Shown: positions 9,701-18,135, counted from the first letter of the stretch. The stretch: 64,000 bases of DNA from Schlesneria sp. (GCA_028291515.1 JAQGHU010000048.1:31840-95839), one strand, 5' to 3'. Notes: generated from the letters alone by a model not told the origin. Program-made: numbers and translations.

Positions 9701-9864
9701 AGACGGCGGCCAAAGGCTCGTTCGGCCGCGGGATTGAAGCTTTGAAGGTATCCGTCGACATCGGTCGTACAGACAAGATCGGTGGTGGCTGCAAGCAGCT
9801 TGACCAGCGATTCATTCCATTGCCCAATCACGTCGAGCGATGGTGCCGTTTTTAATTCACTCAT
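6718..9864 (-). CDS. Hybrid sensor histidine kinase (PAS x3, HisKA, HATPase, REC x2, Hpt)
   Basis: A 1048-residue soluble kinase without clear membrane segments. Three PAS domains occupy about residues 15-130, 145-265 and 270-390; the second and third share an unusually similar GKTDFDLFP and LFWDVTD/MFWDVSD ending, pointing to internal duplication. The HisKA box SHEIRTPMN has its phosphorylated His at 412. The ATPase domain follows (VGNAIKFTPEGEV, DTGIGIP, GGTGLGLAIS). REC1 (LSVLIVDDN, LLLSDVNMPEADG) and REC2 (KILLAEDN, VILMDVQMPEMDGFEA) each keep the phospho-acceptor Asp. The C-terminal Hpt domain has AHSLKGELLALG. This is the BarA/ArcB-like layout for a multistep phosphorelay. No response regulator or output gene is next to it, so its partner is encoded elsewhere. 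Confidence 0.95.
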   Translation of the reverse strand: MSELKTAPSLDVIGQWNESLVKLLAATTDLVCTTDVDGYLQSFNPAAERAFGRRLAEIPESHRLLRDWVNEEDRSIFDQVTLEATEHDWRELTFRIRANDGEARRLSAKLIRMTVEGRPVGLCCLAAVTSIPCGDLKFEEASAAYQMLADDLPLNVIHKDCEGRRTFANRGYCQMHGVTLAEVIGKTDFDLFPAEIAQRYFDDDRRIIETGVTMHDIEQTVIAGETHIIDRMKSPLRNAKGEVIGVQVLFWDVTDGVTAKQALRASEAHYMSLVESLPLSVFRKDADFRLVFGNKRFCDTLGMPLEQFAGKTDFDLFPYDFAAKYRRDDFEILHAGKTIEDVEEILHPDGQTYYIQTLKCPVRDSEGHIIGIQGMFWDVSDRKRAEQALRRAKEAADAASKAKSDFLANMSHEIRTPMNAVIGMTELLLDTQLTPNQREYLSIVQESGESLLTLINDVLDFSKIEAGKFELDRAPFDVRETLGDTMKSLAVRAARAKLELAFEVGRDVPQMLEGDYARLRQIVVNLVGNAIKFTPEGEVVLTVSCDSRDDVSTVLHFSVTDTGIGIPADKLESIFEEFQQVDSSTTRTYGGTGLGLAISSRLVDLMGGRIWVESELGEGSTFHFTAKFGLADESLQYVRQQTDLVADLSVLIVDDNSTNRRILKEMVLNWGMRPVVASSAREALQQLNEAQACGQPIRLLLSDVNMPEADGFQLARWIREDPRLDSLLIIMLTSGGREGDGERRDQLRIAARLMKPLKQSEVFDAIVTTLGVDVIHAATHETEPAHTNAQVRPLKILLAEDNLANQKLAVGVLTRQGHQVTIATNGREAVKAWTADSFDVILMDVQMPEMDGFEATNAIRELEKHSGGHIPIVAMTAHAMSGDRDRCLESGMDEYLSKPIRARQIADKLASIFCGGTSECRAAASSQEPQPVVSKIDWEQALSGIDGDHELLADVISVFLEALPDTLHSIETSLFELRTKDLERVAHSLKGELLALGASSVATLARDLEKAGRENNFATAKQVFVTLQQQVLGLREPLIDFCDKHLPK

Positions 9865-10357
9865 AGCGAGCTTTGGCTGGAGGTGCGCGCTGTCACTTGC
9901 TCAAGAACATATTATTCGCGACCAGATCGAAAGAGGCCAGCGATCAACGTTTCTTGATCGGAATCGACAAAGTATTCGCGCCAACTTTGGCGGTTCCGTA
10001 GGTTCTGCGACCGTTTTTCGATCTCGATGAGGCGGCGTTCTGGTCAATCTGGAAACGTAATCTGACGATTTCGTCAACTCGTTCCTATGGCGAATGACGT
10101 GGTTCATTGATCCTTCAATTGGTGAGGCTGCGGCAGTCGAAAATACCGCTTATTTTCAAGGTATTTTGGTGGCTCCTAAAGGCTCCGTGGGCGTTGTGAG
10201 CAGGTGCCATTTCGGGTACCATGAATGACTTGAAGACACGGCTGGCTTCCCTCTCTCGCGTTGCGACAGAAAGCTTTGCAGGAGAATAGGTTACGGCACC
10301 GCAAATCGGCGGGCTTAAAACCGTCTCTGGACGACTTTGCGACTAAGGAGTTTTCGT
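9865..10357. other. Divergent upstream region of the histidine kinase and gyrA
   Basis: This 493-bp stretch separates the start of the kinase gene (minus) from gyrA (plus). No gene is seen in it. It holds a candidate promoter for gyrA at 10194-10222, and a 136-base leader after it, longer than most leaders in this window. Confidence 0.5.
10194..10222 (+). promoter_or_regulatory. Candidate sigma-70-type promoter of gyrA
   Basis: TTGTGA (10194-10199) and TACCAT (10217-10222) are spaced by exactly 17 bases, upstream of the gyrA ribosome site AAGGAG (10345-10350). It is a match by eye to a loose consensus and no transcription data support it. Confidence 0.35.
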
Positions 10358-13237
10358 TTGTCTACAGGTGACGGAACCCCACCCAATCAGAATCTTGCGA
10401 CCGCTCCCAGTTCAGATGGCGATGGACCCGATGGTCACATCGTGCCGATCGCGATTCAAGACGAAATGCGGACAAGTTACGTTACCTACGCGATGAGCGT
10501 CATCATCAGCCGCGCGCTGCCTGACGTGCGTGACGGACTGAAGCCATCGCAGCGGCGAATCCTGGTCGCGATGAATGACTTGAACCTGGGGCCAAACTCG
10601 GGCCGTATCAAATGCGCCAAGATTTGCGGTGACACGAGCGGTAACTATCACCCGCACGGTGACGGCTCGATCTATCCGACTCTGGTCCGCCTCGCGCAAA
10701 ACTGGAACGTGCGCGAAGTGTTGATCGATAAGCAGGGGAACTTTGGGTCGCTGGCCGGGATGCCTCCGGCCGCCATGCGATACACCGAAGCGCGACTGTC
10801 GTCGGTCGCTTCTGAAATGCTCGACGATCTCAAGCGAGATACCGTCGACTATGTCCTAACGTACGATCAGCGTAACCGCGAGCCGGTCGTGTTGCCGTCG
10901 CGATTTCCCAACCTGATCGTCAACGGGTCCAACGGGATCGCGGTCGGGATGGCGACCAGCATTCCTCCGCACAACCTCAGCGAAGTGTGCGATGCGACGA
11001 TTCGTCTGATCGATGACCCGGACTGTACGCTCGACGATTTGCTGGAATGCATTCCGGGTCCCGATTTCCCGACCGGCGGCGTCATCTGCGGTCGCTGGGG
11101 GATTCGCCAGGCCTACATGACGGGGCGTTCGACGCTGACGCTACGAGCTCGCACGCGGTTCATCACCGAAAAGAACACCGACATCATCGAAGTGACCGAG
11201 ATTCCGCACCTGGAAACTCGTGACCGCATCCGTGAGAAGATCGAGCAGATCGTTAAGGACGAGCGAATCAAGGGAATCTCGCGAGTCACCGACTTGACGG
11301 ATCGAACTCTCCCTTCGTGGCAGACTCGTTTGCATATCGCGATCAAACGCGATGCTGATAAAGAAGTAGTTCTTAATCAACTCTTCCAGTTCTCGCCTTT
11401 GCAGTCGACAGTCAGCGTCATTCTGCTGGCCTTGGTTGGTAACCGTCCGCGGCTGCTGACCTTGAAGCAGATGCTGGCCGAGTTTATTCGCCATCGCGTC
11501 ACTGTTATTCGCCGTCGTACCGAGTTCCTGCTGGGCGAAGCACGCAAGCGGAAGCACACGATCGAAGGATTGCTGATCGCTCAAATCGATCTCGATCAAG
11601 TCATTTCGACGATCCGCAGTTCACCGAGCCGCGCCGAAGCCAAGGACCGACTTCAATTAATCGAAGTTCCTGGTCCGCTGATCGCCCGCGCTGTCGGTGA
11701 CAGTGCGTTTGTAATGTTCCAAGAAGAATACGGTACTAAGAACAATTACACGTTGTCCGCAAATCAGGCCGAAGCCATCGTTTCGATGCAGCTTGGTTCG
11801 CTGGCGAATCTCGAACGCGAAAAGCTGCGAGACGAGCACGGCAAACTGCTGGCCGATATCAAGGGCCATATGCTTCTGTTGTCGGACGAAGCGAATATCC
11901 GGCAAGTCGTCCGCGATGATTTGCTGGCAATGAAGGATAAATACGGCAACAAGCGACGGACCGAGATCAGTGAAGTCGAGTTGGGTGACGTTAATCAGGA
12001 AGATCTGATCACCGAAGAGACGATGGTCGTGACGCTGTCGCAGCGCGGCTATGTCAAACGGATGCCGATCAACACGTATCAGGCTCAAAATCGTGGCGGT
12101 CGCGGGATCACCGGGACCAAGGCCGATGATGAGGATGCTGTCGAACACCTGTTCGTCTCCAGCACACACGACTGGCTGCTGTTCTTTACGGACAAGGGCA
12201 AGGTGTTGTGGGAGAAGGTCTATAATCTGCCGATGCAGGGCCGGACCAGTAAAGGCCGTGCTCTGGTCAATCTGCTGTCGTTGCCCGAAGGGGACAAAAT
12301 CAGTGCGTGCGTGGCCGTGCGCGAGTTCGATGAAACTCGGTTCCTGATCATGGCCACCAAGAATGGCCTGGTGAAGAAGACTCCTTTGTCGGCCTATAAG
12401 CGACCGACAAAGGGAGGCATCATTGCGATTAACCTGCGCGACGGTGACGAGCTGATCGAAGCGATGCTCGTTTCCCCCACCGACAACGTGTTGCTGGCAA
12501 CTTCGAGCGGCATGGCGATTCGTTTCGCTGAATCGGATGCTCGCAGCATGGGTCGAAACACAAGCGGTGTGAAGGGGATCAAGCTCACCAAGGGTGCGAC
12601 CGTGGTCGGCATGATCCTGGCCGAGCCGTCCATGAGTCTGCTGACGGTGTGCGAAAACGGCTACGGAAAGCGGACCGCGATTGGGACCGGAATCGTCGAA
12701 GGCGAAGAGGCTGTCCCTGAAGAGGCCCCACTCCCCGACGATGAAGTCGCCGATGAAACTGCCACGGTCGACGCCACTGCCGATGAGGCCGTAGACGACA
12801 TCGCCGACGATGAAGCTGACGTGCCGGACGACGCTGTTGCTGGCGAAGAAGCGGCAGGGCCAGTGAAGGGCTATCGCCGACAGCGACGTGGCGGCAAGGG
12901 GCTGAAAGATATCAAGGCGACCACTCGAAACGGTCCGGTTGTGAAGGTTCTGGCGGTCAGCGATCAGGACGATGTGTTGATGGTGACAGCCGTCGGCAAG
13001 ATCCAACGCATCCGCGCGGAAGACATCAACGAGATCGGCCGCAACACACAGGGCGTGCGAGTCATTCGCCTGGATGAAGGTGATAAGCTGGTCAGCGTGG
13101 CACGAATCCCAAGTGATTTGTGTGGTCTCGTTGACGCAGTGGCACCTGTTGCGGAGGTCTCGCCAACTGAGCCGCCAGCAGGCGAATCACCAGCAGTCAG
13201 CGAATCGCCAATTGTTGAGCCACCGGCAGCGGAGTAA
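10358..13237 (+). CDS. gyrA: DNA gyrase subunit A
   Basis: The 959-residue subunit breaks and rejoins DNA within the A2B2 gyrase. I start it at TTG 10358, seven bases after AAGGAG; the frame opens earlier at 10337. [33 protein letters not shown] is the family N-terminus, and the catalytic Tyr is in [11 protein letters not shown] at about 142. The canonical GyrA box QNRGGRG in the first C-terminal blade marks it as gyrase rather than topoisomerase IV. Three oddities are visible: the quinolone pocket reads [11 protein letters not shown], with Gly and Pro at the places of E. coli Ser83 and Asp87; an acidic insert of about 55 residues lies at 780-835; and a second box-like QRRGGKG follows it. The tail is Pro/Glu-rich. 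gyrB is not in the window. Confidence 0.95.
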   Translation: MSTGDGTPPNQNLATAPSSDGDGPDGHIVPIAIQDEMRTSYVTYAMSVIISRALPDVRDGLKPSQRRILVAMNDLNLGPNSGRIKCAKICGDTSGNYHPHGDGSIYPTLVRLAQNWNVREVLIDKQGNFGSLAGMPPAAMRYTEARLSSVASEMLDDLKRDTVDYVLTYDQRNREPVVLPSRFPNLIVNGSNGIAVGMATSIPPHNLSEVCDATIRLIDDPDCTLDDLLECIPGPDFPTGGVICGRWGIRQAYMTGRSTLTLRARTRFITEKNTDIIEVTEIPHLETRDRIREKIEQIVKDERIKGISRVTDLTDRTLPSWQTRLHIAIKRDADKEVVLNQLFQFSPLQSTVSVILLALVGNRPRLLTLKQMLAEFIRHRVTVIRRRTEFLLGEARKRKHTIEGLLIAQIDLDQVISTIRSSPSRAEAKDRLQLIEVPGPLIARAVGDSAFVMFQEEYGTKNNYTLSANQAEAIVSMQLGSLANLEREKLRDEHGKLLADIKGHMLLLSDEANIRQVVRDDLLAMKDKYGNKRRTEISEVELGDVNQEDLITEETMVVTLSQRGYVKRMPINTYQAQNRGGRGITGTKADDEDAVEHLFVSSTHDWLLFFTDKGKVLWEKVYNLPMQGRTSKGRALVNLLSLPEGDKISACVAVREFDETRFLIMATKNGLVKKTPLSAYKRPTKGGIIAINLRDGDELIEAMLVSPTDNVLLATSSGMAIRFAESDARSMGRNTSGVKGIKLTKGATVVGMILAEPSMSLLTVCENGYGKRTAIGTGIVEGEEAVPEEAPLPDDEVADETATVDATADEAVDDIADDEADVPDDAVAGEEAAGPVKGYRRQRRGGKGLKDIKATTRNGPVVKVLAVSDQDDVLMVTAVGKIQRIRAEDINEIGRNTQGVRVIRLDEGDKLVSVARIPSDLCGLVDAVAPVAEVSPTEPPAGESPAVSESPIVEPPAAE

Positions 13238-13304
13238 ATCTAAGGGTAGTCGCTTCAGCTTCGCCAAATAATTCTACGAGATCTTGGTTGATTGGATTTT
13301 GTTC

Positions 13305-13390
13305 GGGTGCCACGGTCTCACCGTCTGCGGTGTGGCCGTGTCTTCGATCGAAGACACGGCCATGTCGAGGACTCCAAGTCCTTGGCACCC
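13305..13390. repeat. Nested inverted repeat with a 30-bp perfect palindrome core
   Basis: A perfect 30-bp palindrome lies at 13333-13362 (half-site TGGCCGTGTCTTCGA). It is enclosed by outer arms GGGTGCCA (13305-13312) and TGGCACCC (13383-13390). The GGGTGCCAC arm recurs at 63856-63864. It sits between the convergent gyrA and folK genes and may terminate transcription from both sides, though no T-run follows. Confidence 0.75.
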
Positions 13391-13428
13391 GGCGTCTCTC
13401 CGTGAGATCGGCTTCTGGCCCGTCGCTG

Positions 13429-14145
13429 TCACCAGTCACTGACTCGTTGTGGTTCATCGAGCACCGAGGTCAGGAAATCCGTGATGCGTTGATTTGTGCC
13501 ACCGGGAGTATTGGTGATATCGGCGATAGGGACACCTTCGCCTGTTGTCGCCAGCGGTACTCCACTAAGCTGGAATCCAATCGAGGCGGGCTTGCCGCCA
13601 GTGACGAATCTGGCGTCTGGGAATCGAGATGTGAGATCCACGGATTGCGGCGGTGGTGAATCGAGGCACTCGATGATCAACGGACGAGTCGACAATCGAA
13701 CTTTGAGTTCTGTGATCGTCTGATTGAGCAGTGGATGACGAAGCGCTGGGGCCACTTCAAACAAAGGATCGATGACGAACCGTCGATACCATGCGGCGCG
13801 GTGAGGTATCGTCAGCGACGGCTCATCCATCACCATTTGATCGACAAATAAGAGATCCAAGTCGATCGGTCGATTTCCCCACCGGACGTTTTTTTTTCGT
13901 CCCAGGCTGATTTCAACGGCCTGGAGGCGGGTCAGCAACTGTGCCGGCTCCAGCGTCGTGGAAAGAGAAAAGACCGCGTTCGAGAACGTATCGCCCGCAT
14001 GCTGTCCGACGGGGCTGGTGTGATAGATCCCGCTGCGAAGGCCAAGCTGAAGATCCAGCTGCGGCGCAAGTTCATCCCAGGCGACGTCGAAAACCTCGTG
14101 AGAATTTCCGAGGTTTCCGCCGATGCCAATCCAGCAAACACGCAT
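13429..14145 (-). CDS. folK: 2-amino-4-hydroxy-6-hydroxymethyldihydropteridine diphosphokinase
   Basis: This enzyme transfers pyrophosphate from ATP to 6-hydroxymethyl-dihydropterin in folate synthesis. Landmarks are IGIGGNLGNS near residue 7, SGIYHTSPVG near 37, FSNAVFSL near 53, and the signature RWGNRPIDLDLLFVD at about 87-101, followed by LTIPH near 111. HPPK enzymes are usually near 160 residues; this one has 238, and the last 75 or so (from about 163) match nothing I know. The start at 14145 (MRVCWIGIGGNLG) is fixed by the conserved N-terminus. It lies 21 bp downstream of a Flp-type pilin gene on the same strand, an unusual partner, so the two may be cotranscribed by chance. Confidence 0.92.
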   Translation of the reverse strand: MRVCWIGIGGNLGNSHEVFDVAWDELAPQLDLQLGLRSGIYHTSPVGQHAGDTFSNAVFSLSTTLEPAQLLTRLQAVEISLGRKKNVRWGNRPIDLDLLFVDQMVMDEPSLTIPHRAAWYRRFVIDPLFEVAPALRHPLLNQTITELKVRLSTRPLIIECLDSPPPQSVDLTSRFPDARFVTGGKPASIGFQLSGVPLATTGEGVPIADITNTPGGTNQRITDFLTSVLDEPQRVSDW

Positions 14146-14166
14146 AACACTTCCGTGGACGCGGTA

Positions 14167-14340
14167 TCAAAACCCGTGAGATTGCAACTGATTGTCGATG
14201 CCGTTCCAGCTTTTATTCTGGCCACTGCCAAAGGCGGCCACCGCGGCGATCACAACCGTAATAATGAAACCGAGCATGACGCTGTACTCTACGGAGGTCG
14301 TTCCCGACTCCTCGCGTAGAAATCTAGTCCACCTGCGCAT
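14167..14340 (-). CDS. Flp/Fap-type (class IVb) pilin component
   Basis: A 57-residue protein whose MRRWTRFLREESGTTSVEYSVMLGFIITVVIAAVAAFG is the hallmark of Flp pilins: a short basic leader, then G-x-T-S-V-E-Y with Glu at the fifth position after the cleavage Gly, then a hydrophobic helix. A TadV/PilD-type peptidase would cut after the Gly and the product would form tight-adherence pili or pseudopili. I start it at ATG 14340 because AAGGG lies eight bases upstream; an ATG at 14388 would add 16 residues. No tad/cpa assembly genes are nearby, so this is an orphan pilin copy upstream of folK. Confidence 0.85.
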   Translation of the reverse strand: MRRWTRFLREESGTTSVEYSVMLGFIITVVIAAVAAFGSGQNKSWNGIDNQLQSHGF

Positions 14341-14532
14341 TGCTTTGACCCTTAAGCTGCTTGTGGGGATGGTTATCAAATCGGCCATCTCGCAAACCTA
14401 ATTTGGCCATACTGAAACCTACCACAGGAATGGCGTGAGTCAAATTGCAACAGTTGGAATTTTGTCGAACATCGAAAGGCCCTGGTGCCAACCAGGGCTT
14501 TCGTGTGGGAATATCAAGCTGTTTGACGGCAA

Positions 14533-14856
14533 TTACCAACCGAGTGACATATTCGTTTCGACCGCTCGCTGGGCTTCGTGCAAGTCAGAGCCGGTGTCCT
14601 GCATGTACAGTCGGATCGCGTGGAGCTTGTCGCCGCGGGCTCGGCTGAGGCAGTCGCGGGCTTTGTCGCAGGGTTCGACGGCCCCTTCGATTCCGAGCAT
14701 CCGCTTGGAGATGACCCAGACATCCCGCGGGCGTTTGGCCACGCGTTTGACTTCCTCTTCCGGATAATTCTCACGAGTGATCGCTTCGGCGGCGGCCTGG
14801 CTATCGGCCCAGGCGATCATGATGTGTGCGTTCGTCTCAATTTCGTAGAGTGCCAT
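14533..14856 (-). CDS. Small hypothetical protein with L7/L12-C-terminal-like tail
   Basis: A 107-residue soluble protein starting at ATG 14856 behind a good ribosome site (GAGGTAAAAG). The N-terminal half (MALYEIETNAHIMIAWADSQAAAEAITRENY) alternates strand and helix. The C-terminal 38 residues, DKLHAIRLYMQDTGSDLHEA followed by QRAVE, have the spacing of the ribosomal L7/L12 C-terminal helix motif (K-x-x-AIK-x-x-R-x-x-TG-L-x-L-x-EAK-x-x-VE), which also occurs in small stand-alone proteins. That match is by eye. Two or three Cys residues in the middle (CDKARDCLSRA) show no metal pattern. Function unknown; it is divergent from the UvrA-like gene. Confidence 0.75.
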   Translation of the reverse strand: MALYEIETNAHIMIAWADSQAAAEAITRENYPEEEVKRVAKRPRDVWVISKRMLGIEGAVEPCDKARDCLSRARGDKLHAIRLYMQDTGSDLHEAQRAVETNMSLGW

Positions 14857-15029
14857 CTTTTACCTCGGTTTCCACTAGAGAACGGGACTGAACCGGGACC
14901 TGTGACAGAAATGATTAGACATCGTTTAGTATACCGTGGCAATTCGCGAGCCGTCCACAATCGATTGATGATCCAATTCTCTCTGGAAGGCGGATTGAAC
15001 AGCGAATTGACAAACCAAAGTGGAGATGG

Positions 15030-17612
15030 TTGTCTGTGGTGCTCGGAATCATGACCTCTTCAACCACCGCCACTGCGCCCCCTGGCACCTCGCATCCCGT
15101 CCGCATGATGCAGTTGAGGGGTGTTGGCGTTCACAATCTGCGACAGATCGATCTGGATCTTCCGCTCGGGAAACTGATTGTTTTGTCCGGCGTTAGTGGC
15201 TCCGGAAAAAGCAGCCTGGCCTTCGATACGATTTTCGCGGAAGGCCAGCGACGCTACATCGAAAGCTTCTCGGCGTCGGCCAGGCAATACCTGGAACGGA
15301 TCGAGCGACCGAATGCCGATCGAATCGCTCACGTGCCGCCTGCAATTGCGATTCGAACGGATTCGTCGGCTCGCGAATTGTCATCGTTGACGACTGTAGC
15401 TTCCTTGTCCGAGATTGATGTGGCCCTCCGGCGGCTATTCGCACGGATCGGCCATGTGATTTGCCCGGCGTGCAGTTGCGAAGTCCGGCCTCAATCGGTC
15501 CCGGACGTGATTGCTGCGATCGAGCAACTTCCCCCTGGAGCGAGACTGCAGTTCTGCTTCGCTCCCACCGATGACCAGCAACAATCCCCTGCAGCATGGC
15601 TAGCCCGAGGCTTCACGCGTGCCATTATTGATGGGCAATCGCTGTCACTTGAGCAACTCGCTGCGAGCGCGAGGTTGAAAGAGGCATGGATCGTTGCCGA
15701 TCGCCTAGTCGCGGGCAAAGCGACGCCGGAACGAATCGCCGATGCGGCGGAAATGGCATTCCGTGAAGGGAACGGCCGTTTCGCGATGTTGATTGAACGG
15801 GACGCAGACGCGGCATCCGAGGTGCCATCCACTTTGAGTGTCGACGGTCGCAAATGGCAGATCGCTCGATTCAGCCGCCATTGGGAATGCACGAGTTGTC
15901 ATCGCCAGTTCCTGCCCCCGGAGCAGCGGCTGTTCGAGCCCAATTTCCGTGGCGGTTGCCAATCCGAAGTCCATAAGAATCGTGATCCCAGTCGTGAGGC
16001 GGCGAATCAAAATTGTCCGCAGTGCCAGGGGACGTGGCTTTGTGCGGAAGCTTTGGCTGTTCAGATCGGCCAGCGAAATATCGCGGACATGTTGAACTTG
16101 ACCGTCGATCAGGCGATTCAGGTATTTGCTGAACTCTCTCAGTCGATCTCTCTGGCCGAGCAATCGGTCTCTCAGTTGGCACGCGACGAAATTCAGCGTC
16201 GGTTGGAACTCGTTGCAGGGTTGAGTCTCGGCCATTTGAAATTGCAGCGGGGTGCTCGATCGCTATCAGGCGGACAAATTCGACGGCTCATGCTGGCCGC
16301 AGCGTGTGGGTCTCGCATTACGGGCACTCTGTGCATCGTCGATGAGCCGTCCGCGGGGCTGCATCCGAGCGAAGTGCCAAATGTCATGCAGACGCTGCGA
16401 CAACTGGTGCAGCAGCGAAACAGCGTTATTGTCGTGGATCACGATCCGCAGATCATTCGAGCTGCGGATTATGTGGTGGACCTTGGTCCTGGAGCCGGAC
16501 CACAAGGTGGACGAGTTGTCTTCGAGGGGACGCCAGATCTGTTGTTGCAGGCCGAAGATTCGGCCACCGCCCGAGCATTGCGAATGGATGTCGATCGTCC
16601 TGCAAACCCCCGCGCGACTCGAAAACCTGATGGTTGGATCGATCTGAACCAGATCGAGTTCCGCAACTTGAAGGACTTGCGGGTGAAAATCCCGCTGGGT
16701 GTGCTCTGCGTGATCTCGGGGCCGGGTGGCGTCGGCAAGACATCACTGCTTTCTGGAGTGCTGGTCCCTGCACTACAGTATCGATTGAATCCGAAGCTGG
16801 ATGCCGTGGGGCGCGACTGCTGCGAGATCACTGGTGGCGAGTCGATCACAGATCTATCCGTGGTTGATCGCACGCCGCTGACTCGCTCGTCTCGCAGTAA
16901 TGCGGCGACTTGGATCGACGTGTTTGATGACATCCGCGATGTCTTCGCGATGAGTGCGGAAGCCAAGCAGCGGGGGTTTGGTCCGCAGCAGTTCAGCTTC
17001 AACGCGGCGCAAGGGGGGCGATGTCGAGCCTGCCGGGGAACGGGTGTGTTGCGGCATGACATGCAGTTTCTGCCCGATGTCACTTTGACATGTCCGGAGT
17101 GCGGCGGGACGCGCTATCGGCGCGAGATTCTGGATGTGAAATACCGCGGTCGGTCCATTGCCGACGTGTTGGCAATGAGTGCCGCGGAGGCAGCGACGTT
17201 CTTCCGCAATCATCAGCGCCTTCAAGGTCGCCTGCAGATGTTGAAGCAGATTGGTCTCGACTACCTCGTGCTGGGTCAGCCAACGGACACGCTTTCGGGT
17301 GGTGAAGCTCAACGATTGAAGCTGGCCGCGCGGCTGACATCCGGCCGGGGTTCGACGCTGATTGTTTGCGACGAAGCGACCGTCGGACTGCATCCCGCGG
17401 ATGTCAGTCGACTCGCCAGTTGTTTCGACGAACTGCTGGGCATCGGGCACTCGATCGTCGTCATCGATAATAGTCCCGAGTTACTGAACGTCGCCGACTA
17501 TGTGATTGAATTGGGCCTGGATCCCAAGAACGGTGAGGCCCGGATTTTGTTCGAAGGGCCTCGGACAGAGTTGGGAAAGAAAAAGTCCGTTAAGTCCAAG
17601 CGAAGCTCGTAA
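15030..17612 (+). CDS. UvrA-like ABC ATPase (divergent UvrA paralogue)
   Basis: An 860-residue protein with the full UvrA architecture: first P-loop GVSGSGKSSLAFDTIFAEGQ near residue 53, zinc cysteines CPACSC near 145, a second cysteine set CTSCHRQ and CPQC, signature LSGGQ with Walker B CIVDEPSAGLHPSE, then a second P-loop GPGGVGKTS near 570, the CRACRGTG...CPECGG zinc module near 670-695, and LSGGEAQRLKLAARL with IVCDEATVGLHP. It is shorter than canonical UvrA (about 940), the second P-loop is altered (GVSGSGKS is usual), and the SPIGRTPRSNPATY motif reads TPLTRSSRSNAATW. I read it as a UvrA2-type paralogue rather than the main repair subunit. The start is uncertain: TTG 15030, GTG 15036 and ATG 15051 are all possible, with GGAG at 15022. 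Confidence 0.88.
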   Translation: MSVVLGIMTSSTTATAPPGTSHPVRMMQLRGVGVHNLRQIDLDLPLGKLIVLSGVSGSGKSSLAFDTIFAEGQRRYIESFSASARQYLERIERPNADRIAHVPPAIAIRTDSSARELSSLTTVASLSEIDVALRRLFARIGHVICPACSCEVRPQSVPDVIAAIEQLPPGARLQFCFAPTDDQQQSPAAWLARGFTRAIIDGQSLSLEQLAASARLKEAWIVADRLVAGKATPERIADAAEMAFREGNGRFAMLIERDADAASEVPSTLSVDGRKWQIARFSRHWECTSCHRQFLPPEQRLFEPNFRGGCQSEVHKNRDPSREAANQNCPQCQGTWLCAEALAVQIGQRNIADMLNLTVDQAIQVFAELSQSISLAEQSVSQLARDEIQRRLELVAGLSLGHLKLQRGARSLSGGQIRRLMLAAACGSRITGTLCIVDEPSAGLHPSEVPNVMQTLRQLVQQRNSVIVVDHDPQIIRAADYVVDLGPGAGPQGGRVVFEGTPDLLLQAEDSATARALRMDVDRPANPRATRKPDGWIDLNQIEFRNLKDLRVKIPLGVLCVISGPGGVGKTSLLSGVLVPALQYRLNPKLDAVGRDCCEITGGESITDLSVVDRTPLTRSSRSNAATWIDVFDDIRDVFAMSAEAKQRGFGPQQFSFNAAQGGRCRACRGTGVLRHDMQFLPDVTLTCPECGGTRYRREILDVKYRGRSIADVLAMSAAEAATFFRNHQRLQGRLQMLKQIGLDYLVLGQPTDTLSGGEAQRLKLAARLTSGRGSTLIVCDEATVGLHPADVSRLASCFDELLGIGHSIVVIDNSPELLNVADYVIELGLDPKNGEARILFEGPRTELGKKKSVKSKRSS

Positions 17613-17708
17613 AGATCGAATGGCCGGTACTGCCTACGTTGGCACGCCAGTATAGAGACGACCTCCGACTGTAATGGTCGAGGTTGTTGCGTTTGGTATC
17701 ATGCCACG

Positions 17709-18135
17709 ATGAAAGACTTCTTCCACGGCTGGCGACGAAAGATTGGGTATGTGACGCTTGCATTGGCGTTGGCGTTAGCCGCCATTTGGGTACGTAGCAC
17801 CAGAATCGACGACGCGATTCGATTTACAATCGCTGACCGCACCAATTTGCTTCGTAGTAGCGAACGCGGTCTTCATTGGTATGCGTGGGATAAAAAGTGG
17901 ACTGTCGCAACGCCAACCTGGACGAGTCACATATTCCTGGAAATGACTTCTGAATGGGATTTCGTCCAGTGGAGAAAAGATTTTGCCTTAGACGGTTGTC
18001 ATCCAGATCTGACCACCATTTTTTTTTGTTGAAGCGCCACACGGCGATTGGTTCGTTCCGCACATTGGGCTTGTCCTTCCCTTCACAATTCTCTCTGCCT
18101 GCCTGATTCTTTGGACGCCACGGAAGCAGGCGTGA
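17709..18135 (+). pseudogene. Frameshifted two-helix membrane protein (9-T tract)
   Basis: The frame from ATG 17709 encodes 107 residues and stops at TGA 18030-18032, immediately after a run of nine T (18019-18027). With eight T the frame would continue as VEAPHGDWFVPHIGLVLPFT and then ILSACLILWTPRKQA to a TGA at 18133-18135, giving about 141 residues with an N-terminal membrane helix (YVTLALALALAAIWV) and a second one near the C-terminus. That C-terminal pattern (a helix ending LILWxPRK) is typical of a small planctomycete membrane-protein family with the N-terminus MKxFxHGWRRKxG. The break is therefore a one-base insertion in a homopolymer: a real mutation, a slippage (phase-variable) site, or a sequencing error. 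Confidence 0.75.

Noticed and set aside
11657..13006. 449-residue open frame antisense to gyrA
   Set aside because: Shadow of the gyrA reading frame; composition rich in His and Arg, no family match.
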